DNA from: Flavobacterium sp. MFBS3-15
GTDB lineage: Bacteria; Bacteroidota; Bacteroidia; Flavobacteriales; Flavobacteriaceae
Direction: 5' to 3'
Length of the DNA stretch: 64,000 bases
NCBI RefSeq assembly: GCF_026107645.2
Contig: NZ_JAPCHV010000006.1
Coordinates: forward strand, 161,142-225,141
Of the stretch, positions 1-8,436 are shown piece after piece. The notes under the pieces were generated by a model that made no database searches, was not told the DNA's origin, and saw only the letters and a program-made list of their open reading frames with translations. The first letter of the stretch is position 1; every line of letters begins with the position of its first letter. The translations under genes and the position numbers were made by a program.

Positions 1-419
1 GGATACTCATAAAAGACCTGCTGAGCCAGCTTACCCGCAAGAGGAAAAGCATGGCCGTGATACAGGATGCCGATGGCTTTACTGCAGGGTTGGTGACCGT
101 AGAGGACATCATTGAAGAGCTTTTTGGCGAAATTGAGGATGAGCACGACCTTGATGAAAAAGACCGTGTTGAAACGGCCCTCCCGGGGGGCGGGTATATT
201 TTTTCGGCCGGACTGGACGTAGCTTATGTGAATGAAAAATACAAAATGGGCATCCCCGAAGCAGATGCCTATAATTCCCTGGGCGGGTTTACCGTATACC
301 ATGCAGGCCGTGTCCCCTTACCGGGCGGGAAACTGGTGGCCGGTGGCTTTGAAATAATTGTCCGCCAGGCTTCAGCTAAAAATATAAGGCTGCTTGAGGT
401 AAGGCCGGTGAGGCAATAA
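1..419 (+). CDS. CNNM/CorC-type (hemolysin C family) transporter, 3' part only
   Basis: The reading frame is open from base 3, so the gene starts upstream of the window and only its last 138 codons are visible. The visible part begins in the second half of a CBS domain (TAGLVTVEDIIEELFGEI matches the end of the CBS pair in HlyC/CorC proteins). It continues into the C-terminal CorC_HlyC domain (YNSLGGFTVY, GFEIIVRQ), which is the last domain of the family after an N-terminal DUF21 membrane part. These proteins are inner-membrane divalent-cation transporters or their regulators. The gldE gliding gene belongs to the same superfamily, but gldD is not next to it here; a CNNM gene followed by a PpiD gene is an order I recall from other flavobacteria. 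The ATG at 51 is internal. Confidence 0.85.
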   Translation, partial: ILIKDLLSQLTRKRKSMAVIQDADGFTAGLVTVEDIIEELFGEIEDEHDLDEKDRVETALPGGGYIFSAGLDVAYVNEKYKMGIPEADAYNSLGGFTVYHAGRVPLPGGKLVAGGFEIIVRQASAKNIRLLEVRPVRQ

Positions 420-669
420 GATAGTGCCCGTGCCACTACGGTGCCGGGAGGATTCCCGATTTGCTTCCGTAGTTTTGAGATTTGACTTCGCTGAACCACT
501 TCGTTAGGTTTCTCTACTCCGCTGCGCTTCGGATAGAATGGCAGAACTTTATTTTTTTGCAGTTTCCAAAAAAAATCACCGGCGCGGTAAAAATATAGGG
601 CCACTCCTTTTATTATTAAACAGATAATTGTATTTTCGCCCACTGAATTAAAAATTAACAAAAATAAAA

Positions 670-2769
670 ATGGCGGTTTTATCAAAAATCAGGCAGCGTT
701 CGCTCCTTCTGATACTGGTTATCGGATTCTGTTTATTGGCCTTCATCATTGGTGACATCATAAACAGCGGCGGGTTTGGCGTTTCCAAAGAAGTGGGAAG
801 TGTGAATGGCAAGGACATCATGGCCCAGGAGTTTTTCCAGAAAGTAAATGATATGCAGTCCAGGCAGCAGGGACAGGGCGTTACTACGACCGCAGCTTCC
901 AATGCAGTATGGAACCAAGAAGTGGATAACATACTTTTTGCCGAGCGTTTCGACAAAACCGGCATTAGGGTAGGTAAGGAACACGTATACAACATGTATG
1001 CACAGGATCCGAGCGTTGCCCAAAACCCACAGTTCCTTAACGCACTTGGTAAATTTGACAAGGCTAAATTCAACGAGTTCCTTGTGAACATGAAGACGAC
1101 TAACCCGGCTCAGTACCAAATGATCGAAAGGAACGTTCCGCTTGTGGAGGACATGGCCAAAAGGCAATTGTATGTTACCATGCTGAAGGCAGGTTTCTAT
1201 ACTACCGATGCCGAAGCCAAAGCAAAATATAAGAGCGAGAGCGATAAGGCTTCATTTGACTATGTGTATGTTCCTTTTACTACCATCAACGACGACCAGG
1301 TTAAGGTTTCTGACGATGAGATCATCGCGTTCATGAAAAAGAACGAGAAAAAATACAAATCGGAAGCATCGCGTGAGATCGAGTTCGTGAAGTTCGACAG
1401 CAAGCCATCGGCAGCCGACGAGGCTGAAATGAAATCGAGCATCAATGCATTGCTTGCGCCAAGCGTTAAATATGACGAGAAGACTGGTAAGAATGATACT
1501 ATCCAGGGATTCGGACAGCTTCCTGCTGGAGATGTTGCTGAATTTGTGGCTGCCAACTCAGAGATGGGCCTTGACACTATGTTCTATTCTAAGGAAAGGC
1601 TTCCGGTAGAGCATGCGGAGCAGCTGTTCAACCTGCCTGTAGGCGGCGTATTCGGGCCTTATATTGACAACGGATACTACAAAATTTCAAGGATGATGAA
1701 AAAAGGCGGAAGCGTAACGGCGAGCCACATCCTTATCGGATTCCAAACGAGGTCTAAAGAAGAGGCAAAGCTTAAAGCTGAGGACCTTTTGAAGCAGGTT
1801 AATGCTAACCCGGGCTCATTTGCGCAGCTTGCAAAAGATAACTCGGAAGATCCGGGGTCTAAAGATACCGGGGGTGAATATAAAGACATCGTTCCGGGCC
1901 AGATGGTACCTACGTTCGACAAGTTCATCTTCAACAATCCTGTAGGCGCTACAGGCATTGTGGAAACACAGTTCGGCTACCACGTGATCAAGGTTACCGG
2001 CAAGAGCGATGCGGTAAAGGCAGTGCAGCTTGCTACGGTAGCGCAAAAGATACAGGCGTCTGAAAAAACTACGGATGAAGTGTTTACCAAAGCATCGAAA
2101 ATGGAAATGGATGCTGAAACCAAGCCATTTGCCGACCTGGCAAAACAGTATGGCCTTACGGTGAATACAGCTAACAAAGTATTGGCTAATGAAGAAGCCA
2201 TCCAGGGTCTCGGCAATAACAGGGAGATTGTGAAATGGGCCTTTAATAAAGATACCAAAGTGGGCGATGTGAAGAAATTTGACCTTCCGATGGGCCAGGG
2301 CCATGTCGTGGCAAGGCTGAAAGCAGTTAACGAAAAAGGCCTGCTTCCTTTGGAAGAAGCCAAAACAGTGGTGCTTCCTATCCTTCGCAACGAAAAGAAA
2401 GCCGAGCTTATCAAGAAGAAGATGGCCGGGGCTACCCTTGAAGAAGTGGCACAAAAAACAGGCTCAAGCGTAGCAACGGCTACCGATGTTACCCTTGCTG
2501 CCCCAATGATCCCTAACGTAGGCGGTGAGCCTAAAGTAGTAGGTAAGGCATTTGCGCTTGCTGCCGGGAAAACATCAGGGCTTATCGTAGGCCAGACAGG
2601 TGTGTTCATGGTAAGGGCCAAAGGCGTAGTGGCAGCTCCTGAGCTTCCTAATTACAGCGCTTACACTACAAGGATGAAAGCTGAAAGCAGGGGTGGGGTT
2701 ACCAACAGGATCTCTGCCGTGCTTAAAGACAAAGCCGATATCGTAGACAACAGGGCTGAATTCAACTAA
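670..2769 (+). CDS. ppiD: PpiD-like peptidylprolyl isomerase / periplasmic folding factor
   Basis: This 699-residue protein has a short cytoplasmic start and one membrane anchor (about residues 11-31, LLLILVIGFCLLAFIIGDII). A SurA-like chaperone region with QEFFQKV follows. A parvulin (PPIC) domain spans about residues 347-445, with the two typical histidines at H353 (ASHIL) and H438 (FGYHVIKV) and SEDPGSKDTGGEY between them. A second SurA-like region fills the C-terminus. The architecture matches PpiD, an inner-membrane-anchored chaperone/isomerase that handles outer-membrane proteins emerging from SecYEG; bacteroidotal versions are slightly longer than the 623 residues of E. coli. The gene lies 250 bases after the CNNM gene and ends in a strong hairpin. 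A weak -7-like TATTTTCG lies shortly before the start. Confidence 0.85.
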   Translation: MAVLSKIRQRSLLLILVIGFCLLAFIIGDIINSGGFGVSKEVGSVNGKDIMAQEFFQKVNDMQSRQQGQGVTTTAASNAVWNQEVDNILFAERFDKTGIRVGKEHVYNMYAQDPSVAQNPQFLNALGKFDKAKFNEFLVNMKTTNPAQYQMIERNVPLVEDMAKRQLYVTMLKAGFYTTDAEAKAKYKSESDKASFDYVYVPFTTINDDQVKVSDDEIIAFMKKNEKKYKSEASREIEFVKFDSKPSAADEAEMKSSINALLAPSVKYDEKTGKNDTIQGFGQLPAGDVAEFVAANSEMGLDTMFYSKERLPVEHAEQLFNLPVGGVFGPYIDNGYYKISRMMKKGGSVTASHILIGFQTRSKEEAKLKAEDLLKQVNANPGSFAQLAKDNSEDPGSKDTGGEYKDIVPGQMVPTFDKFIFNNPVGATGIVETQFGYHVIKVTGKSDAVKAVQLATVAQKIQASEKTTDEVFTKASKMEMDAETKPFADLAKQYGLTVNTANKVLANEEAIQGLGNNREIVKWAFNKDTKVGDVKKFDLPMGQGHVVARLKAVNEKGLLPLEEAKTVVLPILRNEKKAELIKKKMAGATLEEVAQKTGSSVATATDVTLAAPMIPNVGGEPKVVGKAFALAAGKTSGLIVGQTGVFMVRAKGVVAAPELPNYSAYTTRMKAESRGGVTNRISAVLKDKADIVDNRAEFN

Positions 2770-2789
2770 TCAGCTCTTACATTATATAG

Positions 2790-2825
2790 GAATCCCCAGT
2801 CATAACGGCTGGGGATTTTTCTTTT
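2790..2825 (+). terminator. Rho-independent terminator after ppiD
   Basis: The arms ATCCCCAG and CTGGGGAT pair around a 9-base loop and are followed directly by a T-rich run. The hairpin lies 22 bases after the ppiD stop codon. Confidence 0.85.
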
Positions 2826-2865
2826 TTAATAGACGGTATAATGTAAATACTAATATAGAATTTGC

Positions 2866-2873
2866 TAAATTTG
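2866..2873 (+). promoter_or_regulatory. Candidate -7 box (TAAATTTG) for the small ORF / ART-like pair
   Basis: The octamer fits the Bacteroidota -7 consensus TAnnTTTG exactly. It stands about 95 bases before the 56-codon ORF and after the ppiD terminator, so the pair probably has its own promoter. I see no good -33 TTG at the usual distance. Confidence 0.45.
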
Positions 2874-2968
2874 CGTTATACTTTAAAATACAGGATAGTG
2901 CCATATATTAAAAAGCAGTTTAAGGTATGGTTGTTACATTATTAAAGTACTAATTAAATTATTCACTT

Positions 2969-3139
2969 ATGGCTAGCTTACAGATAAAACTTCTAACATC
3001 ATTGGCCAAAGACATTAAGTCCGGCCAAAAGGATCGTGCTAAAGCAGTTACTACCCTGCAATCTGCCAAGATCCTGACCAAATCGGAAAACCTTGCCGGT
3101 CACTATAGTAACCTTAAAAAGGTGATAGTTTCTAAATAA
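2969..3139 (+). CDS. Small conserved-looking protein (56 aa), possible partner of the ART-like protein
   Basis: The ORF runs ATG to TAA. Its product starts MASLQIKLLTSLAKDIKSG and ends with a basic tail (NLKKVIVSK). It has no cysteine, no signal peptide and no membrane segment. The middle (KAVTTLQSAKILTKSENLAGHYSNL) reads like a compact two-helix protein, and I recall similar short proteins from other bacteria without a named family. It lies 8 bases upstream of the ART-like gene on the same strand and shares its promoter, so the two are likely translated together. An antitoxin or immunity role is inference from this arrangement only. The AT-rich composition matches the next gene rather than the flanking housekeeping genes. 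Confidence 0.7.
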   Translation: MASLQIKLLTSLAKDIKSGQKDRAKAVTTLQSAKILTKSENLAGHYSNLKKVIVSK

Positions 3140-3147
3140 TCATTTTC

Positions 3148-3783
3148 ATGATGTACAACAGCAGGCCAAATTTAATGATTGGGTTTCACGGCTGTGATGA
3201 ATTGGTGAGAGATGAATTGGTCAGCAAGCCGAACCAGGTTAAAAAAAGTCAAGAGACCTTTGACTGGCTTGGAAACGGATTTTATATCTGGGAAAACAAT
3301 TATGAAAGGGCACTTCGATGGGCCGAGGATAAGTATACTCGTGGTAAAATAAAAAAGCCTTCGGTAGTCGGAGTAATTTACCAGTTGGACTATTGCCTTG
3401 ATTTTACAGATTCAGAGTTTACAGAAATCCTGTCCTACTATTATGACCTTATGAAAGCTGATTTTGAATTGGCAGGCAAAACATTACCTCAAAACAAGGA
3501 TCTTCCGCAAGATCAGTACCATGACAAAATCCTTCGTGAACTTGATTGCGCAGTAATTGAATATCTCCATAATCAGATAGAAGTTAAGATTATGGAGGAT
3601 ATTGCTACCAATAAATTTAGTGAGCTTAAGCGTTTTGATACCGTAAGAGGGATTTTTACGGAGGGAGGCCCGGCATTTACCGGGGCCGGTATACAGCTCA
3701 AAAACCATATTCAGATATGCATCCGAAATCTTAACTGCATTAAGGGATTTTTTATTCCTCGCAATATTTCAAAATTTCCTTAA
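3148..3783 (+). CDS. DUF3990-like protein with a predicted ADP-ribosyltransferase fold
   Basis: The product has 211 residues and no signal peptide. Its N-terminus carries IGFHGCD (H14), followed by a FDWLGNGFYIWEN block (Y46) and ERALRWAE. Near the C-terminus come RGIFTEG, GAGIQ and HIQICIRNLNCIKGFF (Q189). This H...Y...Q order with an F/LGxGFY box and an A..WA helix is what I know from the DUF3990 clade of ART-like proteins, members of which are often paired with a small protein (DUF3791 in other phyla). ART activity, NAD use and toxicity are inference. ATG codons at 3148 and 3151 are equally possible starts. The gene is more AT-rich than its neighbours and sits alone between housekeeping genes, which suggests horizontal gain. 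Confidence 0.65.
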   Translation: MMYNSRPNLMIGFHGCDELVRDELVSKPNQVKKSQETFDWLGNGFYIWENNYERALRWAEDKYTRGKIKKPSVVGVIYQLDYCLDFTDSEFTEILSYYYDLMKADFELAGKTLPQNKDLPQDQYHDKILRELDCAVIEYLHNQIEVKIMEDIATNKFSELKRFDTVRGIFTEGGPAFTGAGIQLKNHIQICIRNLNCIKGFFIPRNISKFP

Positions 3784-3845
3784 CCAAAATTATTAATGCA
3801 CTTCGTAAACCATTTGAAGTTGTTAGGCTTTTAATCCGCGTTTCA

Positions 3846-4775
3846 TCATAATATCATCTCCCTATACGGCACCACTACCTCAAATCCCTTCTTTTTAAAG
3901 TAACCTGCAGGGTCATTTTCTGATACGGCCATCACAAAATCGCCACCCCAGGCCCCAAGGCTTTTTATGGCTCCGTTAAAGTCGGGGAACCGGGTTTCTT
4001 TTACGGTGGGCGTTTTCAGTACGGCGGACATGATGGCTTCGTGCTGTTCAAGCCCGGCGATAAATGACGGACTATCCGTAGCATTGATGATGTTGTCGGT
4101 CAGGGCATCGATTTGCGCAACTATTGGTGCGATGTGCTGCCGTTGCTCACGATAGGCCGCAATAGCTTCCCTGCTGTTCTGCTTGCGGTTCAGGTATACG
4201 AAATAAATGGTATCGGCGAATGCCGGATTGAAGTGTATTGGTGTAACCAGCGGATTGCCGTTATCCAGTCGGTAAAGCACCGCCGTATCGTTTTGTGCGC
4301 AGGCAATGTCGTACCCGCTGCCCCCAAAGCTTTTGTTGAGCAGATGGAAGGCATCGATGCCGAACCACTGCGCGATGTTGTTGATGAGTGTGGAGGAGCT
4401 CCCCAGGCCCCAATGGCGCGGAAAAGTGAGCCGTGTTGTGACGGTGAATGCTTTGGCGTTATTGAGCAGGCCGGTATTTGCCACGTGCGCATGGTGCAGG
4501 ATCCCGATGAGGGTATCGGCCTCGGGGCTGGTCCAGCGCTGCCTGTTACCGATGATGCCCGGAAATGGCAGCTTGTCCCTGTACCATTCTGTACCATCGG
4601 CATCAAGGCTTATCCATGTAATCCATCCGTTGTCACCTGTTTCCTCCACATCAAGGTATTGTCCCGTTTTGGTGGGCAGTGCCAATGCGGTTGCGCCGTC
4701 GAGTACGGTATATTCGCCGGTGATCAGCAGCTTTCCGTTACTGTAAAAAGTCTTTTTCAATATTGGCGGGGTCAA
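3846..4775 (-). CDS. GYDIA-family GHMP kinase (mevalonate pathway)
   Basis: This 309-residue cytoplasmic kinase shows three GHMP signatures: the N-terminal KLLITGEYTVLDGATALALP strand-loop, the phosphate-binding GLGSSS loop at residues 124-129, and GSGYDIA at about 152-158, which gives the bacteroidotal subfamily its name. The family phosphorylates small alcohols or phosphates. Its position directly after HMG-CoA reductase indicates a mevalonate-pathway step, probably mevalonate or phosphomevalonate phosphorylation; which one cannot be told from sequence. The start codon lies 38 bases inside the end of the HMG-CoA reductase gene, so the two are transcribed together and probably translationally coupled. 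I see no in-frame later ATG that would keep the TGEY strand. Confidence 0.82.
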   Translation of the reverse strand: MTPPILKKTFYSNGKLLITGEYTVLDGATALALPTKTGQYLDVEETGDNGWITWISLDADGTEWYRDKLPFPGIIGNRQRWTSPEADTLIGILHHAHVANTGLLNNAKAFTVTTRLTFPRHWGLGSSSTLINNIAQWFGIDAFHLLNKSFGGSGYDIACAQNDTAVLYRLDNGNPLVTPIHFNPAFADTIYFVYLNRKQNSREAIAAYREQRQHIAPIVAQIDALTDNIINATDSPSFIAGLEQHEAIMSAVLKTPTVKETRFPDFNGAIKSLGAWGGDFVMAVSENDPAGYFKKKGFEVVVPYREMIL

Positions 4776-6090
4776 AGTTTCGCAAACGGTCGATGTAGTC
4801 GTGCACGGCGGAGTGGCTCACGGTATTTTTTTCAAAATGCCTTACGGCCTGTCCTTTTTCGCTGTCGGTTGCTTGTAGCTGGTTCAGGATGTTCATCAGG
4901 TGCATCTTCATGTGGCCCTGCTGTATGCCGGTTGTGGTCAGCGAGCGCAGTGCGGCAAAATTCTGTGCCAGTCCTGCTACGGCAACGATCTGCATCAGTT
5001 CTTCCGCGTTGGGGTTGCCCAGCATTTCGTGCGACAGCCTGACCAGTGGGTGCAGCGAGGTTAATCCGCCGACAGTGCCCAATGCCAAAGGCAGTTCCAG
5101 CCAGAAGGTGAAAATGCCGTCCTCAATTTTGGCATGCGACAGGCTGGTGTACTGCCCGCCCGCAGATGCGTACGCATGAACCCCGGCTTCCACGGCACGG
5201 AAGTCGTTGCCCGTGGCCACCACTACCGCATCGATGCCGTTCATGATGCCCTTATTGTGCGTTACGGCACGGTATGGTTCTATCTCGGCAATCCACACGG
5301 CGGTAAGGAACTTGGAGGCAAACTCTTCAGGGTCAATGCCTTTATCGTCGCACAGGTCGGCTACCGGGCAGGAAACCTCGGCGCGAACGGTGCAGTTAGG
5401 TACGTAATTGGAAAGGATGCTCATGATGACCTGCAGGTTTTTCTCTTCATCGGTAAAGGCATCATGGTTAAGCGCTTCCTCCTTTAATGTTTTTGAAAAC
5501 TGCTCAAGGCACGAATTGATGAAATTGGCGCCCATGCTGTCCTTTGTGTCAAAGGTGGCGTGCAGCTGGTAGTAGTCGGGCAATTCGGATGTTTTATTGC
5601 GAAGGGCGATATCAAGTATGCCGCCGCCCCGCTTTTGCATGTTGGCAGTAAGGTGTGCTGTGCCGGAGATCAGTTTCGGCTTGATGGCATCGAAAAAAGC
5701 CTGAAGTTTTGCGGCATCTCCTTTGTAGATGAAATGTACCTGGCCAATCTTTTCGGTATTGATTACGGTAGCTTTGAAACCGCCGCGTGCCGACCAGAAT
5801 TTTGCGGCCTTGGATGCGGCTGCCACCACGGAACTTTCTTCAGTTGCCATCGGGATGATGTACTCGCGCCCGTTGATGGTAAAATTTGGGGCCACACCGA
5901 GGGGCAAATAGAAGTTAGTGATGGTGTTTTCTATGAATTCGTCGTGAAGTTGCTGCAAAGCGGCATCGGCATTCCAGTATTTTCTTATTAAATCGGCAGC
6001 GCCTTCGGGGTTTGAAAAGTAATTTTGGGCAATCCAGCCTATCTTTTCGTCTTTTGACAGTTTAGAGAACCCCGATATTCCTTTACTCAT
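4738..6090 (-). CDS. mvaA: Hydroxymethylglutaryl-CoA reductase, class II type
   Basis: The enzyme reduces HMG-CoA to mevalonate, the committed step of the mevalonate route to isoprenoids. The bacterial (class II) signatures are clear: ATEESSVVAAASKAAKFW (catalytic Glu), DSMGANFINSCLE (NAD(P)-binding region), THNKGIMNGID (Lys), GNDFRAVEAGVHAYA, and GIQQGHMKMHLMNIL near the end with the catalytic His. The frame is open to 6153, but I place the start at the ATG at 6090 (MSKGISGFSKL, 450 residues) because homologues begin there and because a near-consensus promoter (6120-6153) lies inside the longer frame. It is the first gene of a two-gene operon with the GHMP kinase. Confidence 0.9.
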   Translation of the reverse strand: MSKGISGFSKLSKDEKIGWIAQNYFSNPEGAADLIRKYWNADAALQQLHDEFIENTITNFYLPLGVAPNFTINGREYIIPMATEESSVVAAASKAAKFWSARGGFKATVINTEKIGQVHFIYKGDAAKLQAFFDAIKPKLISGTAHLTANMQKRGGGILDIALRNKTSELPDYYQLHATFDTKDSMGANFINSCLEQFSKTLKEEALNHDAFTDEEKNLQVIMSILSNYVPNCTVRAEVSCPVADLCDDKGIDPEEFASKFLTAVWIAEIEPYRAVTHNKGIMNGIDAVVVATGNDFRAVEAGVHAYASAGGQYTSLSHAKIEDGIFTFWLELPLALGTVGGLTSLHPLVRLSHEMLGNPNAEELMQIVAVAGLAQNFAALRSLTTTGIQQGHMKMHLMNILNQLQATDSEKGQAVRHFEKNTVSHSAVHDYIDRLRNFDPANIEKDFLQ

Positions 6091-6119
6091 TTTCAGTAGC
6101 TTAAAATAGTATTCGCCTG

Positions 6120-6153
6120 CAAAGATACGGGTTTCCCGAATGTGGAGGGCCAA
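6120..6153 (-). promoter_or_regulatory. Promoter of the mvaA-GHMP kinase operon
   Basis: On the minus strand TTG (6151-6153), 23 bases and TATCTTTG (6120-6127) fit the Bacteroidota -33/-7 pattern at the long end of its spacing range. The box ends about 30 bases before the ATG at 6090 and so supports that start. Confidence 0.6.
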
Positions 6154-6253
6154 TTATAAAACACAACGCTTAACTATTTCTTCATTTTGCGGAAAAAAGG
6201 GCGGCTAATTCATAAAAATTTACTAAAATTGGGAGTTTTTTACCATCTGCAAA

Positions 6254-8422
6254 ATGAAATACATCAAATACCCGATTTTCTTCTTTTTAATGGCTGTCAT
6301 GCCGGCAGTTGCCCAGCAAAAACTTACGCTTCAGGAAATATGGTCGGGCGCCTTCCGCACCCAGGGAATGCATGATCTTCAGGCCATGAAGAATACCAAT
6401 CAGTATACTGTCCTTGATTCTGGCAAATCAGGGGCTACCATAGACCTGTACGATTTCGCTACCCTCGATAAGGTCAGCACCCTGGTTTCATCGGCCGATC
6501 ACAAAGAGCTCGCCAAAGGCATAGACAGCTATACCTTCAGCGCTGATGAAAAGAAGCTGCTGCTGGCAACCAACTCTGATCCCATATTCAGGCATTCATT
6601 TACGGCTGACTTCTATATTTTCGACATCGCTTCCAAGTCGCTTTCGAAGCTGTCAGATAAAAAAGTACAGGAACCAACGTTCTCAGCAGACAACTCAAAG
6701 GTAGCCTATGCATTGGAAAACAACCTTTATGTATATGACATTGCCGCCAAAACAACGAAGCAGATTACTACCGACGGCAAAAAGAACTGCATCATCAACG
6801 GGATTACCGACTGGGTGTATGAGGAGGAATTCTCTTTTGTAAAGGCGTACGACTGGAACGCTACAGGTGACAAGATTGCCTACATCCGCTTTGATGAGAC
6901 TGATGTGCCGGAATTCTCGATGGATGTGTACGGCAATGACCTGTACCAAACGCAATACGTGTTCAAGTACCCGAAGGCAGGCGAAAAGAACTCGGTTGTT
7001 TCGCTGCACATATATGACCTGAAAACGAATACTGGCAGCGAGGTAAAGCTGGGCAACTATTCTGACTTTTATATCCCGCGCATCCAATGGACTGCCGATG
7101 CCCGTGCCCTGAGCGTACAAGTGATCAACCGCCACCAAAATGACCTCGACCTCATTTTTGTGGATGCCAATACCGGCCTCGCAAAGGTAGTGCTTAACGA
7201 AAAAGACAAAGCTTATATCGACATTACCGATAACCTGACGTTCCTTAAAGACAACAGCTTTATATGGACCAGCGAAAAGGATGGCTACAACCATATTTAC
7301 CATTACAGCAAAATGGGCAAGCTCATCAGCCAGGTGACCAAAGGCCCGTGGGAAGTGACCGACTACTACGGCTTTGATGAAAAAACAGGCAACATCTTTT
7401 ACCAGTCGGTAGAGAACGGCTCCATCAACCGCGATGTGTACCGCGTGTCCCTGAACGGCAAAAACAAGACCAGGCTTACCCCACAGACGGGCACCAATGC
7501 TGCTACCTTCAGCCCGAACTACCAGTACTTCATCAATTCGTTCTCCAGCGCTACACAGCCTCCGGCCTATACGCTCAACAATGCGAAGGACGGCAGGGTG
7601 GTAAAGGAAATCAAGAACAACAACGCACTGCAGGCGAAGCTGGAGAAATACAGCCTTCCGGCAAAGGAGTTCATGGAGATCACCACCGAAAAAGGCCACA
7701 AGCTGAACGCGTGGATGATAAAGCCGAAGGATTTTGACCCGAATAAAAAATACCCTGTGTTCATGTACCAGTACAGCGGCCCCGGCTCGCAGCAGGTGAA
7801 CAACGAATGGCACAGTACTGACGATTATTGGTTCATGATGCTGGCGCAGCAGGGTTACATCGTGGCTTGTGTTGACGGCCGCGGAACGGGCTTTAAGGGT
7901 GCTGCCTTCAAGAAAGTGACCTATAAAGAATTGGGTAAGTATGAAGTGGAAGACCAGATCGATGCCGCCAAGGTGTTTGGCAAATACAATTATGTAGATG
8001 CTTCGCGCATCGGTATCTTCGGGTGGAGCTATGGCGGTTTCATGTCGTCCAACTGCATCCTGAAGGGCAACGACGTTTTCAAAATGGCGATTGCCGTGGC
8101 CCCGGTGACCAACTGGCGTTTTTACGATTCGGTGTACACCGAGCGTTACATGCAGACCCCGCAGGAGAATGCTTCCGGCTACGACGACAATTCGCCCATC
8201 AACCATGTGGATAAGCTGAAGGGGCCTTTCCTTTTGGTACACGGGTCGGCAGACGACAACGTGCACGTGCAGAACACCATGCGCATGGTAGAAGCATTGG
8301 TGCAGGCCAACAAGCAGTTTGACTGGGCCATTTACCCTGATAAGAACCACGGCATTTACGGCGGCAAAACAAGGCTGCAGCTGTATACGAAGATGACTAA
8401 CTTTATTAAAGAGAATTTATAA
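6254..8422 (+). CDS. Secreted dipeptidyl peptidase IV-like protease (S9 family)
   Basis: The product has 722 residues with a signal peptide (ending near MPAVAQQ). An eight-bladed beta-propeller of the DPP-IV N-terminal type follows, then an alpha/beta-hydrolase domain. The double-Glu motif that anchors the substrate amino terminus in DPP-IV is present as DWVYEEEF (E190-E192). The catalytic triad is Ser592 in GWSYGGF, Asp667 in GSADDNVH and His699 in DKNHGIYGG. The enzyme should cut X-Pro or X-Ala dipeptides from peptide N-termini in the periplasm. It lies 14 bases upstream of two POT transporters in the same direction, which suggests that the dipeptides it releases are then imported. Confidence 0.92.
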   Translation: MKYIKYPIFFFLMAVMPAVAQQKLTLQEIWSGAFRTQGMHDLQAMKNTNQYTVLDSGKSGATIDLYDFATLDKVSTLVSSADHKELAKGIDSYTFSADEKKLLLATNSDPIFRHSFTADFYIFDIASKSLSKLSDKKVQEPTFSADNSKVAYALENNLYVYDIAAKTTKQITTDGKKNCIINGITDWVYEEEFSFVKAYDWNATGDKIAYIRFDETDVPEFSMDVYGNDLYQTQYVFKYPKAGEKNSVVSLHIYDLKTNTGSEVKLGNYSDFYIPRIQWTADARALSVQVINRHQNDLDLIFVDANTGLAKVVLNEKDKAYIDITDNLTFLKDNSFIWTSEKDGYNHIYHYSKMGKLISQVTKGPWEVTDYYGFDEKTGNIFYQSVENGSINRDVYRVSLNGKNKTRLTPQTGTNAATFSPNYQYFINSFSSATQPPAYTLNNAKDGRVVKEIKNNNALQAKLEKYSLPAKEFMEITTEKGHKLNAWMIKPKDFDPNKKYPVFMYQYSGPGSQQVNNEWHSTDDYWFMMLAQQGYIVACVDGRGTGFKGAAFKKVTYKELGKYEVEDQIDAAKVFGKYNYVDASRIGIFGWSYGGFMSSNCILKGNDVFKMAIAVAPVTNWRFYDSVYTERYMQTPQENASGYDDNSPINHVDKLKGPFLLVHGSADDNVHVQNTMRMVEALVQANKQFDWAIYPDKNHGIYGGKTRLQLYTKMTNFIKENL

Positions 8423-8436
8423 TTAACTAAACTATT

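Noticed and set aside
1..419. Identification of the first gene as gldE
   Set aside because: GldE is a member of the same superfamily, but the gene here is followed by ppiD and not by gldD, so a general CNNM/CorC call is safer.
420..669. 250-base gap with words such as CTCCGCTGCGCTTCGG
   Set aside because: It may be a remnant of a dispersed repeat, but no second copy or clear structure is visible in the window and no ORF is convincing.
6695..8350. 551-codon minus-strand frame opposite the DPP-IV-like peptidase gene
   Set aside because: Long antisense frames are common in this composition; the product is His/Val-rich without domain signals, while the plus strand shows a full catalytic triad.
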